From: Fictibacillus fluitans
GTDB lineage: Bacteria; Bacillota; Bacilli; Bacillales; Fictibacillaceae
Direction: 5' to 3'
Length of the DNA stretch: 64,000 nt
Assembly: GCF_030418125.1 (NCBI RefSeq)
Contig: NZ_JAUHTR010000005.1
Location: 214,597 to 278,596, forward strand
Shown: piece by piece, positions 24,829 through 33,733 of the stretch
How the letters are laid out: each line of letters begins with the position of its first letter
Numbering within the stretch: position 1 is the first letter of the stretch
Translations under genes and position numbers: made by a program
The notes under the pieces: model-generated
Databases searched by the model: none
What the model was told of the DNA's origin: nothing
What the model saw: only the letters and a program-made list of their open reading frames with translations

Positions 24829-25677
24829 ATGAGGCGAGTTGCCATAACAGGAGGCAGCGGAAACTTAGGGAGATGGGTATTGAGGGATTTAATGGACCGC
24901 GGGTATGAAGTAATTAATATCGACCAGAAGCAGCCTGAAGGTATAAAATGCAAGACGATTATAGTTGACTTAAACAATCTTGGTGAAGTTTATGGAGCAT
25001 TACAAAATGCTGATGCTGTAATTCATTTAGCTGCCATCAACTCCCCAGGAGGGTATCCGAACGAAGTTGTCTTCAAAAACAATGTTTTATCCACTTTCAA
25101 TATACTTGAAGCAACCGCTCGATTACGCATTCCAAAAGTGGTTTGTGCCTCAAGTGAATCCATATATGGATGGGCCTGGGCTAAACATACGATCACGCCA
25201 AACTATTTTCCAATAGATGAACAACACCCCTTGCTCCCCCAGGAATGCTATGGGTTGTCCAAAATCGTTATGGAGAACACAGCAGAGACTTTTTACAGAG
25301 AGAACAAACATCAAATTCTATGCCTTCGTTTTGCACACATTGCTGTCCCTCCTCATGGTTATGAGTATCTTTGTATAGATTCTAGTAAACATAAATTCCT
25401 CTGGAGCTATGTTGATGTGCGCGATGCAGCAGTTGCCTGCAGATTAGCGATTGAAACGGATGGTTTAGGGTTTTCTACCATGAATATTACGGCAGATGAC
25501 ACATGTATGGTTGAAACGTCTATAGAATTGGTTAAAAAATATTATCCTCTCACAAAAGATGTAAGAGCTGATTTAAGTGGACATCAAGCCCTCTCATCGA
25601 ATGGTAAAGCAAAAAAATTATTGAATTGGCACCCAAAGCACTCCTGGAGAGAGTATACTTCAATCGAAACTACATAA
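24829..25677 (+). CDS. NAD-dependent epimerase/dehydratase family protein
   Basis: 282 residues, extended-SDR fold. Cofactor loop TGGSGNLG (about 8-15), HLAA strand (about 66), SSESIYG and the catalytic pair YGLSK (Tyr and Lys about 143-147). It may oxidise or epimerise a uronate, since it follows uxuA by 13 bases; uronate dehydrogenases belong to this superfamily. The substrate is inferred from position only. Confidence 0.8.
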   Translation: MRRVAITGGSGNLGRWVLRDLMDRGYEVINIDQKQPEGIKCKTIIVDLNNLGEVYGALQNADAVIHLAAINSPGGYPNEVVFKNNVLSTFNILEATARLRIPKVVCASSESIYGWAWAKHTITPNYFPIDEQHPLLPQECYGLSKIVMENTAETFYRENKHQILCLRFAHIAVPPHGYEYLCIDSSKHKFLWSYVDVRDAAVACRLAIETDGLGFSTMNITADDTCMVETSIELVKKYYPLTKDVRADLSGHQALSSNGKAKKLLNWHPKHSWREYTSIETT

Positions 25678-25687
25678 GAGGTAGCCT

Positions 25688-25735
25688 ATGAAAAAACAAC
25701 CGACATCTATATTTACTTACTGGGTATTATTGTAG
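25688..25735 (+). pseudogene. Possible stub of a lost downstream gene
   Basis: A ribosome site (GAGG) and ATG open a 15-codon frame (MKKQPTSIFTYWVLL, then TAG) directly after the SDR gene. The start of a hydrophobic segment suggests a membrane protein such as a transporter whose remainder was lost. From 25736 to the gatB terminator at 25924 no coherent frame is seen. Too short to be sure. Confidence 0.3.
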
Positions 25736-25923
25736 CAGTGACGAAAAAAGCATTTATTTACTTCAGTAGGATTCCTATCATGGGGAAATCAAAAAACGGA
25801 CCAGAACCCAACAGGCTTTCTACAATAAACACAAACTGGAGGAAAACACAAAGAAATTTTTTGGTACTATTTAATAAAAATCAGTTATGCTCAATTATCA
25901 CCGCAACAACCTCATTTTACCGC

Positions 25924-25952
25924 AAAAAAAACTGCCGAATTAAATCCGGCAG
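25924..25952 (-). terminator. Terminator of gatCAB
   Basis: CTGCCGGATTTAATTCGGCAG stem (split by an 8-base loop) followed by seven T on the minus strand. Confidence 0.88.
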
Positions 25953-25960
25953 CCCACAAA

Positions 25961-27394
25961 TTAACGATTTTTCAATTCTTCAGCAATCAGTTTGTTCACC
26001 AATGGTGGGTTGGCTTTCCCTTTGGTCTCTTTCATGACCTGGCCGACGAGGAATCCAATGGCTTTGTCTTTTCCGTTCTTGAAGTCTTCGATGGACTGCG
26101 GATTCCGGTCAAGAACAGCAACTACAAACTCGCGGATCGCACCTTCGTCTGAAATCTGGACAAGGCCTTTTTCTTTTACGATCGTTCCCGGATCTCCGCC
26201 ATTTTCGATCATTTCCTTAAAGACTTTCTTTGCGATCTTGGAAGAGATCGTTCCGTCTTCAATAAGCTTGATCATTTTTGCCAGGTTACCTGGTGTTAAT
26301 GGCGTTTCGTCGATTTCTCTGGACGCGTTGTTCAGGTAGGCGCTCACTTCGCCCATGAGCCAGTTGGAAAGCATTTTTGGATCGGCTTTCTCCTGAACAC
26401 CTTTTTCAAAGAAATCGGCCATCTTAATGGATGCGGTCAGCACACCTGCATCATAAGCCGGAAGACCGAACTCAGAAACATAGCGCTGCTTACGGGCATC
26501 TGGAAGCTCAGGGATCTCGGCGCGCACCCGTTCGATCCACTCTTCGGACACACTGAGCTGCACAAGGTCCGGATCCGGGAAGTAACGGTAATCGTCGGAA
26601 CCTTCTTTAACACGCATAAGGATCGTTTTGTTTGATTTCTCATCAAAACGGCGTGTTTCCTGAAGAATTTCGCCGCCGTTCAGAATTTCCTCTTCCTGGC
26701 GCTTTTCCTCATACTCGATTCCTTTTTGGACAAAAGCAAACGAGTTCAGGTTCTTCAGCTCGGTTTTTGTACCGAATTCCTTCTGGCCGACAGGACGGAT
26801 GGAGATGTTGGCGTCACAGCGCAACGATCCCTCTTCCATCTTACAGTCGGATACAACTGTGTATTGAATGATGGCTTTCAATTTTTCCAAATAAGCATAC
26901 GCTTCTTCCGCTGTTCGGATGTCCGGCTCGGAAACGATCTCCATAAGAGGCGTTCCCTGGCGGTTCAAGTCCACAAGAGACGATCCGTCTGCCGCATGGG
27001 TCAATTTCCCCGCATCCTCTTCCAAGTGAAGGCGTGTTATGCCGATTTTTTTCTTTTCGCCGTTCACTTCGATTTCGACCCAGCCGTGTTCACCAATCGG
27101 TTTGTCCAGCTGGGAAATCTGGTAAGCTTTCGGATTGTCCGGATAAAAGTAGTTTTTACGGTCGAAATATTGTTCGCGGTTGATTTCACAGTTCAACGCC
27201 ATCGCCGCACGCATGGAAAATTCCACGGCCTGCTTGTTCAATACCGGAAGGACTCCGGGATGTCCAAGACAGATCGGGCATGTCTGGCTGTTGGGCGGTG
27301 CTCCAAAGTCGGTGGAGCAGCCGCAGAATATTTTAGAATTGGTTTTCAGTTCAACGTGGACTTCTAATCCAATGATCGTTTCAAAATTGCTCAT
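25961..27394 (-). CDS. gatB: Aspartyl/glutamyl-tRNA amidotransferase subunit B
   Basis: 477 residues, full length. GatB phosphorylates mischarged Glu-tRNA(Gln) or Asp-tRNA(Asn) and passes it to GatA ammonia. Marks: [10 protein letters not shown] (about 9), the Zn motif CGCST with CPICLGHPG (about 24-45), and the C-terminal tail domain GatB/Yqey ending [18 protein letters not shown] precedes the ATG. It lies 11 bases after gatA in the gatCAB operon. Confidence 0.98.
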   Translation of the reverse strand: MSNFETIIGLEVHVELKTNSKIFCGCSTDFGAPPNSQTCPICLGHPGVLPVLNKQAVEFSMRAAMALNCEINREQYFDRKNYFYPDNPKAYQISQLDKPIGEHGWVEIEVNGEKKKIGITRLHLEEDAGKLTHAADGSSLVDLNRQGTPLMEIVSEPDIRTAEEAYAYLEKLKAIIQYTVVSDCKMEEGSLRCDANISIRPVGQKEFGTKTELKNLNSFAFVQKGIEYEEKRQEEEILNGGEILQETRRFDEKSNKTILMRVKEGSDDYRYFPDPDLVQLSVSEEWIERVRAEIPELPDARKQRYVSEFGLPAYDAGVLTASIKMADFFEKGVQEKADPKMLSNWLMGEVSAYLNNASREIDETPLTPGNLAKMIKLIEDGTISSKIAKKVFKEMIENGGDPGTIVKEKGLVQISDEGAIREFVVAVLDRNPQSIEDFKNGKDKAIGFLVGQVMKETKGKANPPLVNKLIAEELKNR

Positions 27395-27405
27395 CCCTGC
27401 ACCTC

Positions 27406-28863
27406 CTACAATTGCGGTTTCGCTTTATGGTGTTCCGTTGCCTGTTCAAAGACCGAAGCCACACGGTAAATCGTGGATTCGTCAAAGTGTTTTCCGATAA
27501 TCTGCAATCCGACCGGCAGGCCGTTTGAGAATCCGCAAGGAACGGAAATGGCTGGCACACCCGCCAGGTTAACAGGAATGGTTAGAATATCGTTGGCGTA
27601 CATCGTTAACGGATCATCCGTCTTTTCACCAATTTTAAAAGCAGTTGTCGGTGTTGTCGGTCCGATGATTACATCAAAGTCATTAAACACTTGTTCAAAA
27701 TCGTTCTTGATCAGCGTGCGGACCTTCTGCGCCTTTTTATAGTACGCATCATAGTAACCGGAGCTGAGCGCAAACGTCCCAAGCATAATACGGCGCTTCA
27801 CTTCATCCCCAAAGCCTTCGCTTCTGGAGTTTTTATAAAGCTCAAGAAGATTCTCCGCATTGTCTGAGCGTACGCCGTAACGAACGCCGTCAAAACGGGA
27901 AAGGTTGGCGGATGCTTCAGATGAAGATAACAGATAGTACGTCGCCAAAGCGTACTTGGAATGCGGAAGGGATACTTCCTCCCAGGTAGCGCCCTGTCCT
28001 TCAAGCACCTTCAAGGCTTCCATCACTTTTTCTTTTACCTCGGGATCCACGCCTTCTGCTAAATATTCCTTCGGCACGGCAATGCGCAGGCCCTTGATGT
28101 CTCCCGTTAAGGAAGATAGATAATCAGGAATCTCAACGTTCGCTGACGTGGAATCCATCGCATCATGGCCGGCAATCGCCTGTAAAAGATAGGCATTGTC
28201 CTCAACTGTGCGTGTGATCGGTCCGATCTGGTCAAGAGAAGACGCGAACGCAATCAGGCCAAAGCGGGAAACAAGTCCGTACGTAGGCTTCAGGCCAACT
28301 ACGCCACAGTATGCGGCTGGCTGGCGAATGGATCCGCCGGTATCCGAACCTAAAGAAAACAGCACTTCGCTCGCTGCTACGGATGCGGCTGAGCCACCGC
28401 TTGATCCTCCAGGCACATAATCGGTATTCCACGGGTTTTTGGTCACATGAAAACCTGAGTTCTCGTTGGAGGACCCCATCGCAAATTCATCCATATTCAA
28501 TTTTCCGATTGTAATCGCCCCTGCTTCATATAGACGGTTGGCGACCGTGGCATCATAAATAGGGTTAAAGTTATCAAGGATCTTACTTCCGCTTGTGGTG
28601 CGGATCCCTTTTGTGGAAATGTTATCTTTCAAGGCAATCGGAAGTCCCGCCAGAATCCGCTCTCCCGGGTATCCCGCGAGCACATCGTCCAATTCTTTTG
28701 CCATGCGGCGCGCGTGCTCCTCATTCAGGCTGAGGAACGCCTGGACTTTGCCTTCCACCTGTGAAATTCGGTCAAACGATGCATCAACCAGGTCCGTCAC
28801 ATTGATTTCTTTCTTATGTAACAGGTCGTGCAGTTCTGAGACTTTCTTCTCTAATAATGACAT
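27406..28863 (-). CDS. gatA: Glutamyl-tRNA amidotransferase subunit A
   Basis: 485 residues, full length. Amidase-signature enzyme that releases ammonia from glutamine. The Ser-cisSer-Lys triad is visible: Lys in ALKDNIS (about 79), Ser in GGSSGGS (about 154) and Ser in [12 protein letters not shown] (about 178). AGGAGG precedes the ATG; 15 bases separate it from gatC. Confidence 0.98.
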   Translation of the reverse strand: MSLLEKKVSELHDLLHKKEINVTDLVDASFDRISQVEGKVQAFLSLNEEHARRMAKELDDVLAGYPGERILAGLPIALKDNISTKGIRTTSGSKILDNFNPIYDATVANRLYEAGAITIGKLNMDEFAMGSSNENSGFHVTKNPWNTDYVPGGSSGGSAASVAASEVLFSLGSDTGGSIRQPAAYCGVVGLKPTYGLVSRFGLIAFASSLDQIGPITRTVEDNAYLLQAIAGHDAMDSTSANVEIPDYLSSLTGDIKGLRIAVPKEYLAEGVDPEVKEKVMEALKVLEGQGATWEEVSLPHSKYALATYYLLSSSEASANLSRFDGVRYGVRSDNAENLLELYKNSRSEGFGDEVKRRIMLGTFALSSGYYDAYYKKAQKVRTLIKNDFEQVFNDFDVIIGPTTPTTAFKIGEKTDDPLTMYANDILTIPVNLAGVPAISVPCGFSNGLPVGLQIIGKHFDESTIYRVASVFEQATEHHKAKPQL

Positions 28864-28878
28864 GTGCTGCCTCCTACT

Positions 28879-29166
28879 CTAAAACGTCTTCGGTACTTTA
28901 AACTGTCCATCGCGCTCGTCAGGAGCATTCTTCAATGCTTCTTCACGCGGAACGGATTCTCTTGCCTGGTCTTCGCGCAGCACATTCCTAAGCTCCAGCA
29001 CGTGGGTTGTTGGTTCGATATTTTCTGTATCCAGTTCATTCAATTGCTCGGCAAACCCGATAATCGCATCCAGCTGCTCCGTGAACACGTCCACTTCCTC
29101 TTCACTAAGTGAAAGGCGAGCCAGATTCGCTACGTGTTTTACCTCATCTTTTGAAATTTGAGACAA
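28879..29166 (-). CDS. gatC: Glutamyl-tRNA amidotransferase subunit C
   Basis: 95 residues from a TTG start at 29166, which has GGAGG 8 bases upstream; the longer frame to 29238 lacks a start signal. The protein starts [20 protein letters not shown], matching GatC, and ends with [11 protein letters not shown]. It wraps around GatA and stabilises the GatCAB complex. First gene of the operon. Confidence 0.95.
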   Translation of the reverse strand: MSQISKDEVKHVANLARLSLSEEEVDVFTEQLDAIIGFAEQLNELDTENIEPTTHVLELRNVLREDQARESVPREEALKNAPDERDGQFKVPKTF

Positions 29167-29261
29167 GCTTGCCACCTCCAAAACAGTACGTTTCACAATA
29201 TATAGATGATACCAAACATCAAGGCCCCTGAGCAACAAAGCGGGGGTTTTTTTACGTTAAA

Positions 29262-29291
29262 GCAAAAAAGACCGGCAAAATCGCCGGTCAT
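29262..29291 (-). terminator. Rho-independent terminator
   Basis: GACCGGC and GCCGGTC stem with TTTTTT on the minus strand, after the DUF3905 gene. Confidence 0.85.
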
Positions 29292-29297
29292 CTGCTA

Positions 29298-29651
29298 TTA
29301 ATCCTTCCTGTAGCTTGCATCCTTACTGGGATGCATAAAAGGAGCGCCCTTGGGCTTAACCTTCTTTTCAATCAATTCCCGGTTTTCCTCGGTGTTCCAG
29401 CCAATGTCATTTGTGGGATGCACCCACTGATCGCCAGCCATGGTGCTCGGGTCGGTGTCCTCACTCCAGTTGTTGAGCGGTGAGTTTTCCGAGTTGTACA
29501 GGCTGTCTCCGATGACAACGCCATACTCGTTAACGAAAGGAGCCTCCATTTTTACACCTGAATTTTTAAAAGATGGAGAATCTGCCTGATGCGGCAGGGT
29601 TTCATCGAGAATGGGGGAATCCAGCTTCTCTTCTTTCTTCTTATCCGGCAT
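29298..29651 (-). CDS. DUF3905-family protein
   Basis: 117 residues, hydrophilic and acidic, starting MPDKKKEEKLDSPILDETLP. The middle (NEYGVVIGDSLYNSENSPLNNW, then DQWVHPTNDIGWN) fits the DUF3905 family found in spore-forming Bacillaceae. Function unknown; the family is restricted to spore formers, so a spore role is possible. The ATG at 29651 has GGAGG 9 bases upstream. The frame reaching 29798 has no signal. Confidence 0.7.
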   Translation of the reverse strand: MPDKKKEEKLDSPILDETLPHQADSPSFKNSGVKMEAPFVNEYGVVIGDSLYNSENSPLNNWSEDTDPSTMAGDQWVHPTNDIGWNTEENRELIEKKVKPKGAPFMHPSKDASYRKD

Positions 29652-29777
29652 GATGCACGTCCTCCAATTCAAACCGTTTACTCCTACTTTCTCCAGATAT
29701 GCAGCTTTTATGTTGAAAAATAACCAGGATACAGGAATAGGGTACAAACCATCCGAATAAAATATTTTAAAAGGTAC

Positions 29778-29806
29778 TTTACAAAAGTAAGAGCTCATTA
29801 TATAAT
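29778..29806 (+). promoter_or_regulatory. SigA-type promoter for the DoxX gene
   Basis: TTTACA (29778-29783), 17 bases, TATAAT (29801-29806). Confidence 0.85.
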
Positions 29807-29858
29807 ACTAACATAAAGTAAGTAATTAACTAATTTTATATAAGGGGTGTTGAACATT

Positions 29859-30257
29859 ATGTTAGATTTAGGTCTTCTTATTATTCGTATTGTTGTAGGT
29901 CTGTTGTTCGTCGGCCACGGAGCACAAAAATTGTTTGGCTGGTTTGGGGGTCATGGTTTGAAAGGAACAGCCGGCTGGCTCGAGTCCATTGGCGTTAAAC
30001 CCGGCTATACAATGGCTGTTTTTGCCGCACTTGCAGAATTCGGCGGCGGGCTGTTGTTCACAGCAGGGCTTGTCACATGGCTTGGAGCTGCAGCCATTAT
30101 TGTCACCATGCTGTTCGCCATAGTGAAAGTTCATGGTGCCAACGGATTGTGGTCTACTGCAGGCGGGTATGAGTATAACCTTGTTTTGATCGCCATCGCA
30201 CTTGGTGTGGCATTAACAGGCGCAGGTGCTTACTCTCTTGATGCGCTTTGGTTCTAA
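29859..30257 (+). CDS. DoxX-family membrane protein
   Basis: 132 residues, four membrane helices. The DoxX signature is clear: [26 protein letters not shown] split at the first Gly, then [14 protein letters not shown]. Family members act in redox homeostasis at the membrane; one in mycobacteria joins SodA and a thiosulfate enzyme. AAGGGG lies 11 bases before ATG 29859; earlier GTG and TTG codons are too close to it. A strong promoter and own terminator make it monocistronic. Confidence 0.9.
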   Translation: MLDLGLLIIRIVVGLLFVGHGAQKLFGWFGGHGLKGTAGWLESIGVKPGYTMAVFAALAEFGGGLLFTAGLVTWLGAAAIIVTMLFAIVKVHGANGLWSTAGGYEYNLVLIAIALGVALTGAGAYSLDALWF

Positions 30258-30271
30258 TTCAATACAGAAAG

Positions 30272-30302
30272 AAGGGCAGGAACCGCACAGGTTCCTGCCT
30301 TC
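30272..30302. terminator. Bidirectional terminator
   Basis: GGCAGGAACC and GGTTCCTGCC form a perfect 10-pair stem, followed by TTCTTTTATT; it serves the DoxX gene and the convergent beta-lactamase gene. Confidence 0.88.
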
Positions 30303-30304
30303 TT

Positions 30305-31105
30305 TTATTGGTTTTCCTCGAGCAGCTCAATCGTGTGGTAAAGAAGCGATTTCCCTCCGACATCTCCATGTCCCGGTACAACGGTTTTTGCTTTTGAATA
30401 ACGGTCAATGACGCGCTGTACGGAGACTGGCCATGCCTGTACATCCCCATCCGCTGTATTCCCGAGGTCTTCCGCTTTCTGTTCCTTGATGAGACAGCCT
30501 CCGACAAGGAGCTTATACTGAGGTAAATAAACGGTGATGTTATCCTCGGTGTGCCCCTTTCCGGGATAGAACGTCTCCACTTTTACATTGCCAAACTTCA
30601 ATTCCGTCAAAACTGGATTGAGCAGCTGGTCCGGACCTTCATATCCATTTTGCATACCGAGTGTCGCTGTCTTCTCCGTGCTATAGACACGTATTCCTCT
30701 TTCCTTCAGCGTTTTGACCCCGCCCATCCGGTCCGAGTGCCAATGCGTGATGATGGCATTCTTTATCGGTTTTTTGAAATGCTGGTCAATCGTATCCAGC
30801 AGTTCAGCGGTTTTCGGATCATCCCATGAGGAGTCCACAAGCAACAGACCCTTTGATGTTTCCACAAGGAGTCCATTGGATGGAACAGCTACTCCATTAA
30901 ATTCTCCGATGGTTGTATGTACCCACACATGGGGCTTGATCTGGGTGAGAGTCACTGTCCCGCTTTCATTCTTAATGGTTTTTTGATGATGGTTAAACTC
31001 TGTTTTTGGAGCCTGAGCGTGAGCTCCGGTGACAATTGGTGCAGCGAGCAATCCCGCTGCCATCATTCCGCATACCAACGCTTTTCCCATTTTCTTTTTA
31101 TTCAT
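30305..31105 (-). CDS. bla: Subclass B1 metallo-beta-lactamase (BcII-like)
   Basis: 266 residues with a signal peptide (about 1-30, ending AHA). It is close in layout to BcII of Bacillus cereus: [23 protein letters not shown] split around residue 84. All B1 zinc ligands are present: His121 and His123 in HWHSD, Asp125, His185 in KGHTEDN, Cys204 in VGGCL and His246 in PGHG. It hydrolyses beta-lactams including carbapenems in the family; activity here is inferred. ATG 31105 has GTAGGA 6 bases upstream and is preferred over 31111. Divergent from an FHA regulator. Confidence 0.92.
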   Translation of the reverse strand: MNKKKMGKALVCGMMAAGLLAAPIVTGAHAQAPKTEFNHHQKTIKNESGTVTLTQIKPHVWVHTTIGEFNGVAVPSNGLLVETSKGLLLVDSSWDDPKTAELLDTIDQHFKKPIKNAIITHWHSDRMGGVKTLKERGIRVYSTEKTATLGMQNGYEGPDQLLNPVLTELKFGNVKVETFYPGKGHTEDNITVYLPQYKLLVGGCLIKEQKAEDLGNTADGDVQAWPVSVQRVIDRYSKAKTVVPGHGDVGGKSLLYHTIELLEENQ

Positions 31106-31126
31106 GACCATCCTACCTTTCACTCC

Positions 31127-31223
31127 TTGAATTTTCCTGCTATGGTAATGATGGTATTCTTTCTTACTCTACTCATCAATGGAACAACACTGACAATTAT
31201 CTAATAATAATCAGAAAATTCAA
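31127..31223. promoter_or_regulatory. Inverted repeat pair in the bla/FHA divergent promoter region
   Basis: TTGAATTTTCCTG (31127-31139) and CAGAAAATTCAA (31212-31223) are inverted copies (12 of 13 positions). Each lies about 20 bases upstream of one start codon (bla on the minus strand, the regulator on the plus strand), a symmetric arrangement that suggests operator sites. Confidence 0.45.
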
Positions 31224-31241
31224 CTAAATGAAGGTGAAAAA

Positions 31242-31937
31242 ATGGACGTTTTGGAAAAGCGCCATTTATTGATTGAACGGGGCCAGCCCTACGAAAGTGA
31301 ATTTATCTATTTAAAACGGAAATTATCCATCGGCCGGTTCGGGGCACATCCTGCTCCAGGCATCGCTTTTCATATTCCTCTCGTCTCCAGACAGCATTGT
31401 GTCATTGAATGTGAAAGCTCTTCGCCCAAATTGATGGATCTTGGAAGCAAGCATGGAACCTGCCTGAATGGCATTCCGCTCAGTCCGAACAAAAGCTATC
31501 CATTGAATCACGGGGACCAGATTACACTTGTCAACGGTATGATCTCCATGAAGTACATGGTGACCAATTCCTTTGAGACGCTCGATTATGACCCTGTTAC
31601 ACCTGTCAGCCGTCCTCCTGCTGATTTTATTGAAGTGATTGAAATACTGCAAAAGGTGCGAATCAGGGAATCCGACATTCATTTTTCTCATAAAGAATTT
31701 GAATGCTTTCAACTCCTTTACGCTTCTATCGGACAGTTTGTTTCAAAGGAAGAAATGAAGCGGCACGTCTGGAGCGAAAGAGCCTGGACTGACGGCCGCG
31801 TTCCTGATGTAGGGACGGATGAATTAAATTCTCTGATCTACCGGGTACGGAAAAAGCTGTCACCCTGGCTGCATATTGAATCGGTTCTCCGGAAGGGCTT
31901 TGTGATGTCAGCTGCCGGCGTACACAGTAATCCATAA
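31242..31937 (+). CDS. FHA-domain / winged-helix transcriptional regulator
   Basis: 231 residues. An FHA domain spans about 25-100 (SIGRFG 29-34, SRQH 49-52, DLGSKHGTCLNG 66-77), the phosphothreonine-binding fold. A C-terminal OmpR-like winged helix follows (about 150-228, with VSKEEMKRHVW and NSLIYRVRKKL as recognition helix region). There is no receiver domain, so control is probably through a Ser/Thr phosphopeptide rather than an aspartyl phosphorelay. It is divergent from the metallo-beta-lactamase gene and may regulate it. AAGGTGA precedes the ATG. Confidence 0.85.
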   Translation: MDVLEKRHLLIERGQPYESEFIYLKRKLSIGRFGAHPAPGIAFHIPLVSRQHCVIECESSSPKLMDLGSKHGTCLNGIPLSPNKSYPLNHGDQITLVNGMISMKYMVTNSFETLDYDPVTPVSRPPADFIEVIEILQKVRIRESDIHFSHKEFECFQLLYASIGQFVSKEEMKRHVWSERAWTDGRVPDVGTDELNSLIYRVRKKLSPWLHIESVLRKGFVMSAAGVHSNP

Positions 31938-31945
31938 AGCTAAAC

Positions 31946-31984
31946 AAAAACCCCCTTCGGCCAAAGCCAAAAGGGGGATTTTTC
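31946..31984. terminator. Bidirectional terminator
   Basis: CCCCCTT and AAGGGGG stem with T-rich and A-rich flanks, between the FHA regulator and rocA (convergent). Confidence 0.85.
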
Positions 31985-31988
31985 TGTG

Positions 31989-33536
31989 TTACAGCAACTC
32001 TGAAGTTGTCTTAGCTTGCATGTGAAGAAGAAGGTAGTCAGGACCGCCCGCTTTGGAGTCGGTACCAGACATGTTGAATCCGCCAAACGGCTGGTATCCA
32101 ACGATCGCGCCTGTACATCCTCGGTTGAAGTAAAGATTGCCAACGTGGAACTCTTCCTTCGCACGCTCAATGTGCTCACGGTTATTCGTAACAAGTGCGC
32201 CTGTTAAGCCGTACTCTGTGTTGTTTGCGATTTCCATCATGTGGTCAAAGTCACGCGCCTTGCAGAAAGCCACAACCGGGCCAAAGATTTCTTCCTGCAT
32301 CAAACGTGCTTTCTCTTCAACATCTGCTACAATCGTCGGTTGAATGAAGAAGCCTTTAGAGTCGTCGCCTTCTCCGCCTGCTGCAATTCTTCCTTCTGTT
32401 TTTCCGATTTCAATATAGCTCATGATTTTGTCAAAAGCAGCCTGGTCGATGACAGGACCCATGTAGTTGCCAAGATCTTCCGGGTTACCCATTCTTAGTT
32501 TGCTGGTCAGGGCAACTGCTTTTTCAAGAACTTCATCGTATACGTCCTGGTGAACGACCGCACGTGAACCTGCAGAACATTTTTGTCCAGAGAAACCAAA
32601 TGCAGAGTATACGATTGCTGATGCTGCCATGTCTGTATCCACATTGTTGTCGATGACCATGGTGTCTTTTCCGCCCATTTCAGCGATGACGCGCTTCAGC
32701 CAGATTTGGCCAGGCTGTACTTTTGCTGCGCGCTCATAAATGCGGCAGCCGACTTCACGAGAACCTGTGAAAGATACGAAACGAGTTTTCGGATGGTCAA
32801 CAAGATAGTCGCCCACTTCAGCTCCGCTTCCCGGGATGAAGTTCAGGACACCTGCAGGAAGTCCTGCTTGCTCCATAACCTCTGCAAATTTCGCTGCAAC
32901 AACCGGTGTGTTGTTAGCCGGCTTAAGAAGAACAGTGTTTCCTCCTACGATTGCAGCTACTGTTGTACCTGCCATGATGGCAAGCGGGAAGTTGAATGGA
33001 GAGATCACAATCCCCACACCCAGTGGAATGTAGTTGAACTGGTTGATCTCGCCTTCACGGCTTTTTACCGGTACGCCATTTTTCAAAAGCTCCATCTGGC
33101 GTGCATAGAATTCAAGGAAGTCAATCGCTTCCGCAGTATCTGCATCAGCTTCCTTCCATGGCTTTCCGCCTTCTTTTACAAGATAAGCAGAGAATTCATG
33201 CTTGCGGCGGCGCAAGATGGCTGATGCGCGGTAAAGAATGCCTGCACGTGATTCTGGAGACCACTTTTTCCATGTTTCAAAAGTGGAAACCGCAGCTTGC
33301 ATGGCTTGTTCAGCCAAATCTTTATTTGCTTTAGAAACCGTACCAATAACTTCTGTTTTATTGGCAGGATTGATAGAAACAATCTTTTCATCTGTTGTGA
33401 TGCGCTCTCCGCCAATGACAAGAGGATACTCTTTGCCTAGCTGAGAATTAACAAGATCTAAAGCTTCCTCAAAAGCTTTCTTGTTTTCTTTAACTGAAAA
33501 ATCCGTAAATGGTTCGTGTTTGTAATCTCGAATCAT
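31989..33536 (-). CDS. rocA: L-glutamate gamma-semialdehyde (1-pyrroline-5-carboxylate) dehydrogenase
   Basis: 515 residues, the typical RocA/PruA length. It oxidises glutamate semialdehyde from proline or arginine breakdown to glutamate with NAD. Aldehyde dehydrogenase marks: FTGSREVG cofactor region (about 240), Glu in AEMGGKD (about 284) and catalytic Cys in [10 protein letters not shown] (about 318). AGGAGGGG precedes the ATG at 33536. No proline or arginine catabolic gene is adjacent. Its proposed promoter and a cre-like site are listed separately. Confidence 0.95.
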   Translation of the reverse strand: MIRDYKHEPFTDFSVKENKKAFEEALDLVNSQLGKEYPLVIGGERITTDEKIVSINPANKTEVIGTVSKANKDLAEQAMQAAVSTFETWKKWSPESRAGILYRASAILRRRKHEFSAYLVKEGGKPWKEADADTAEAIDFLEFYARQMELLKNGVPVKSREGEINQFNYIPLGVGIVISPFNFPLAIMAGTTVAAIVGGNTVLLKPANNTPVVAAKFAEVMEQAGLPAGVLNFIPGSGAEVGDYLVDHPKTRFVSFTGSREVGCRIYERAAKVQPGQIWLKRVIAEMGGKDTMVIDNNVDTDMAASAIVYSAFGFSGQKCSAGSRAVVHQDVYDEVLEKAVALTSKLRMGNPEDLGNYMGPVIDQAAFDKIMSYIEIGKTEGRIAAGGEGDDSKGFFIQPTIVADVEEKARLMQEEIFGPVVAFCKARDFDHMMEIANNTEYGLTGALVTNNREHIERAKEEFHVGNLYFNRGCTGAIVGYQPFGGFNMSGTDSKAGGPDYLLLHMQAKTTSELL

Positions 33537-33554
33537 TTTGTCCCCTCCTATGCC

Positions 33555-33613
33555 CTTAAGCGTTTTCATAATGCAACATGTCTATTCTACCCTAAACTCG
33601 TGCCACAGTTCAA
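33555..33613 (-). promoter_or_regulatory. rocA promoter with cre-like site
   Basis: TTGAAC (33613-33608) and TAGAAT (33589-33584) with an 18-base spacer; TGAAAACGCTTAAG (33568-33555) downstream of the start fits the cre consensus except at the last two positions. Confidence 0.55.
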
Positions 33614-33689
33614 ACTATGGTAAATAGTCGCAATTGTTTGAAAGATTTAAAAAGTCCTTTATTTGCAAGGGTTTTCATAAGTATGCAGA

Positions 33690-33723
33690 TAGAAAAAGGC
33701 AGACCCCGCTGCATCAAAGGTCT
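33690..33723 (-). terminator. Terminator of camS
   Basis: CAGACC and GGTCTG stem followed by CCTTTTTCT on the minus strand. Confidence 0.6.
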
Positions 33724-33733
33724 GTCTCAATTG

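Noticed and set aside
29222..29250. GC-rich hairpin followed by seven T on the plus strand
   Set aside because: No plus-strand gene precedes it; the stem is only four strong pairs. It may be chance.
32706..33224. Long plus-strand frame inside rocA
   Set aside because: It is the antisense shadow of a strongly conserved dehydrogenase gene and has no start signal.
33590..33612. TGGCAC upstream of rocA as a SigL -24 box
   Set aside because: The -12 element TTGC does not follow at the required spacing; a SigA promoter explains the region better.
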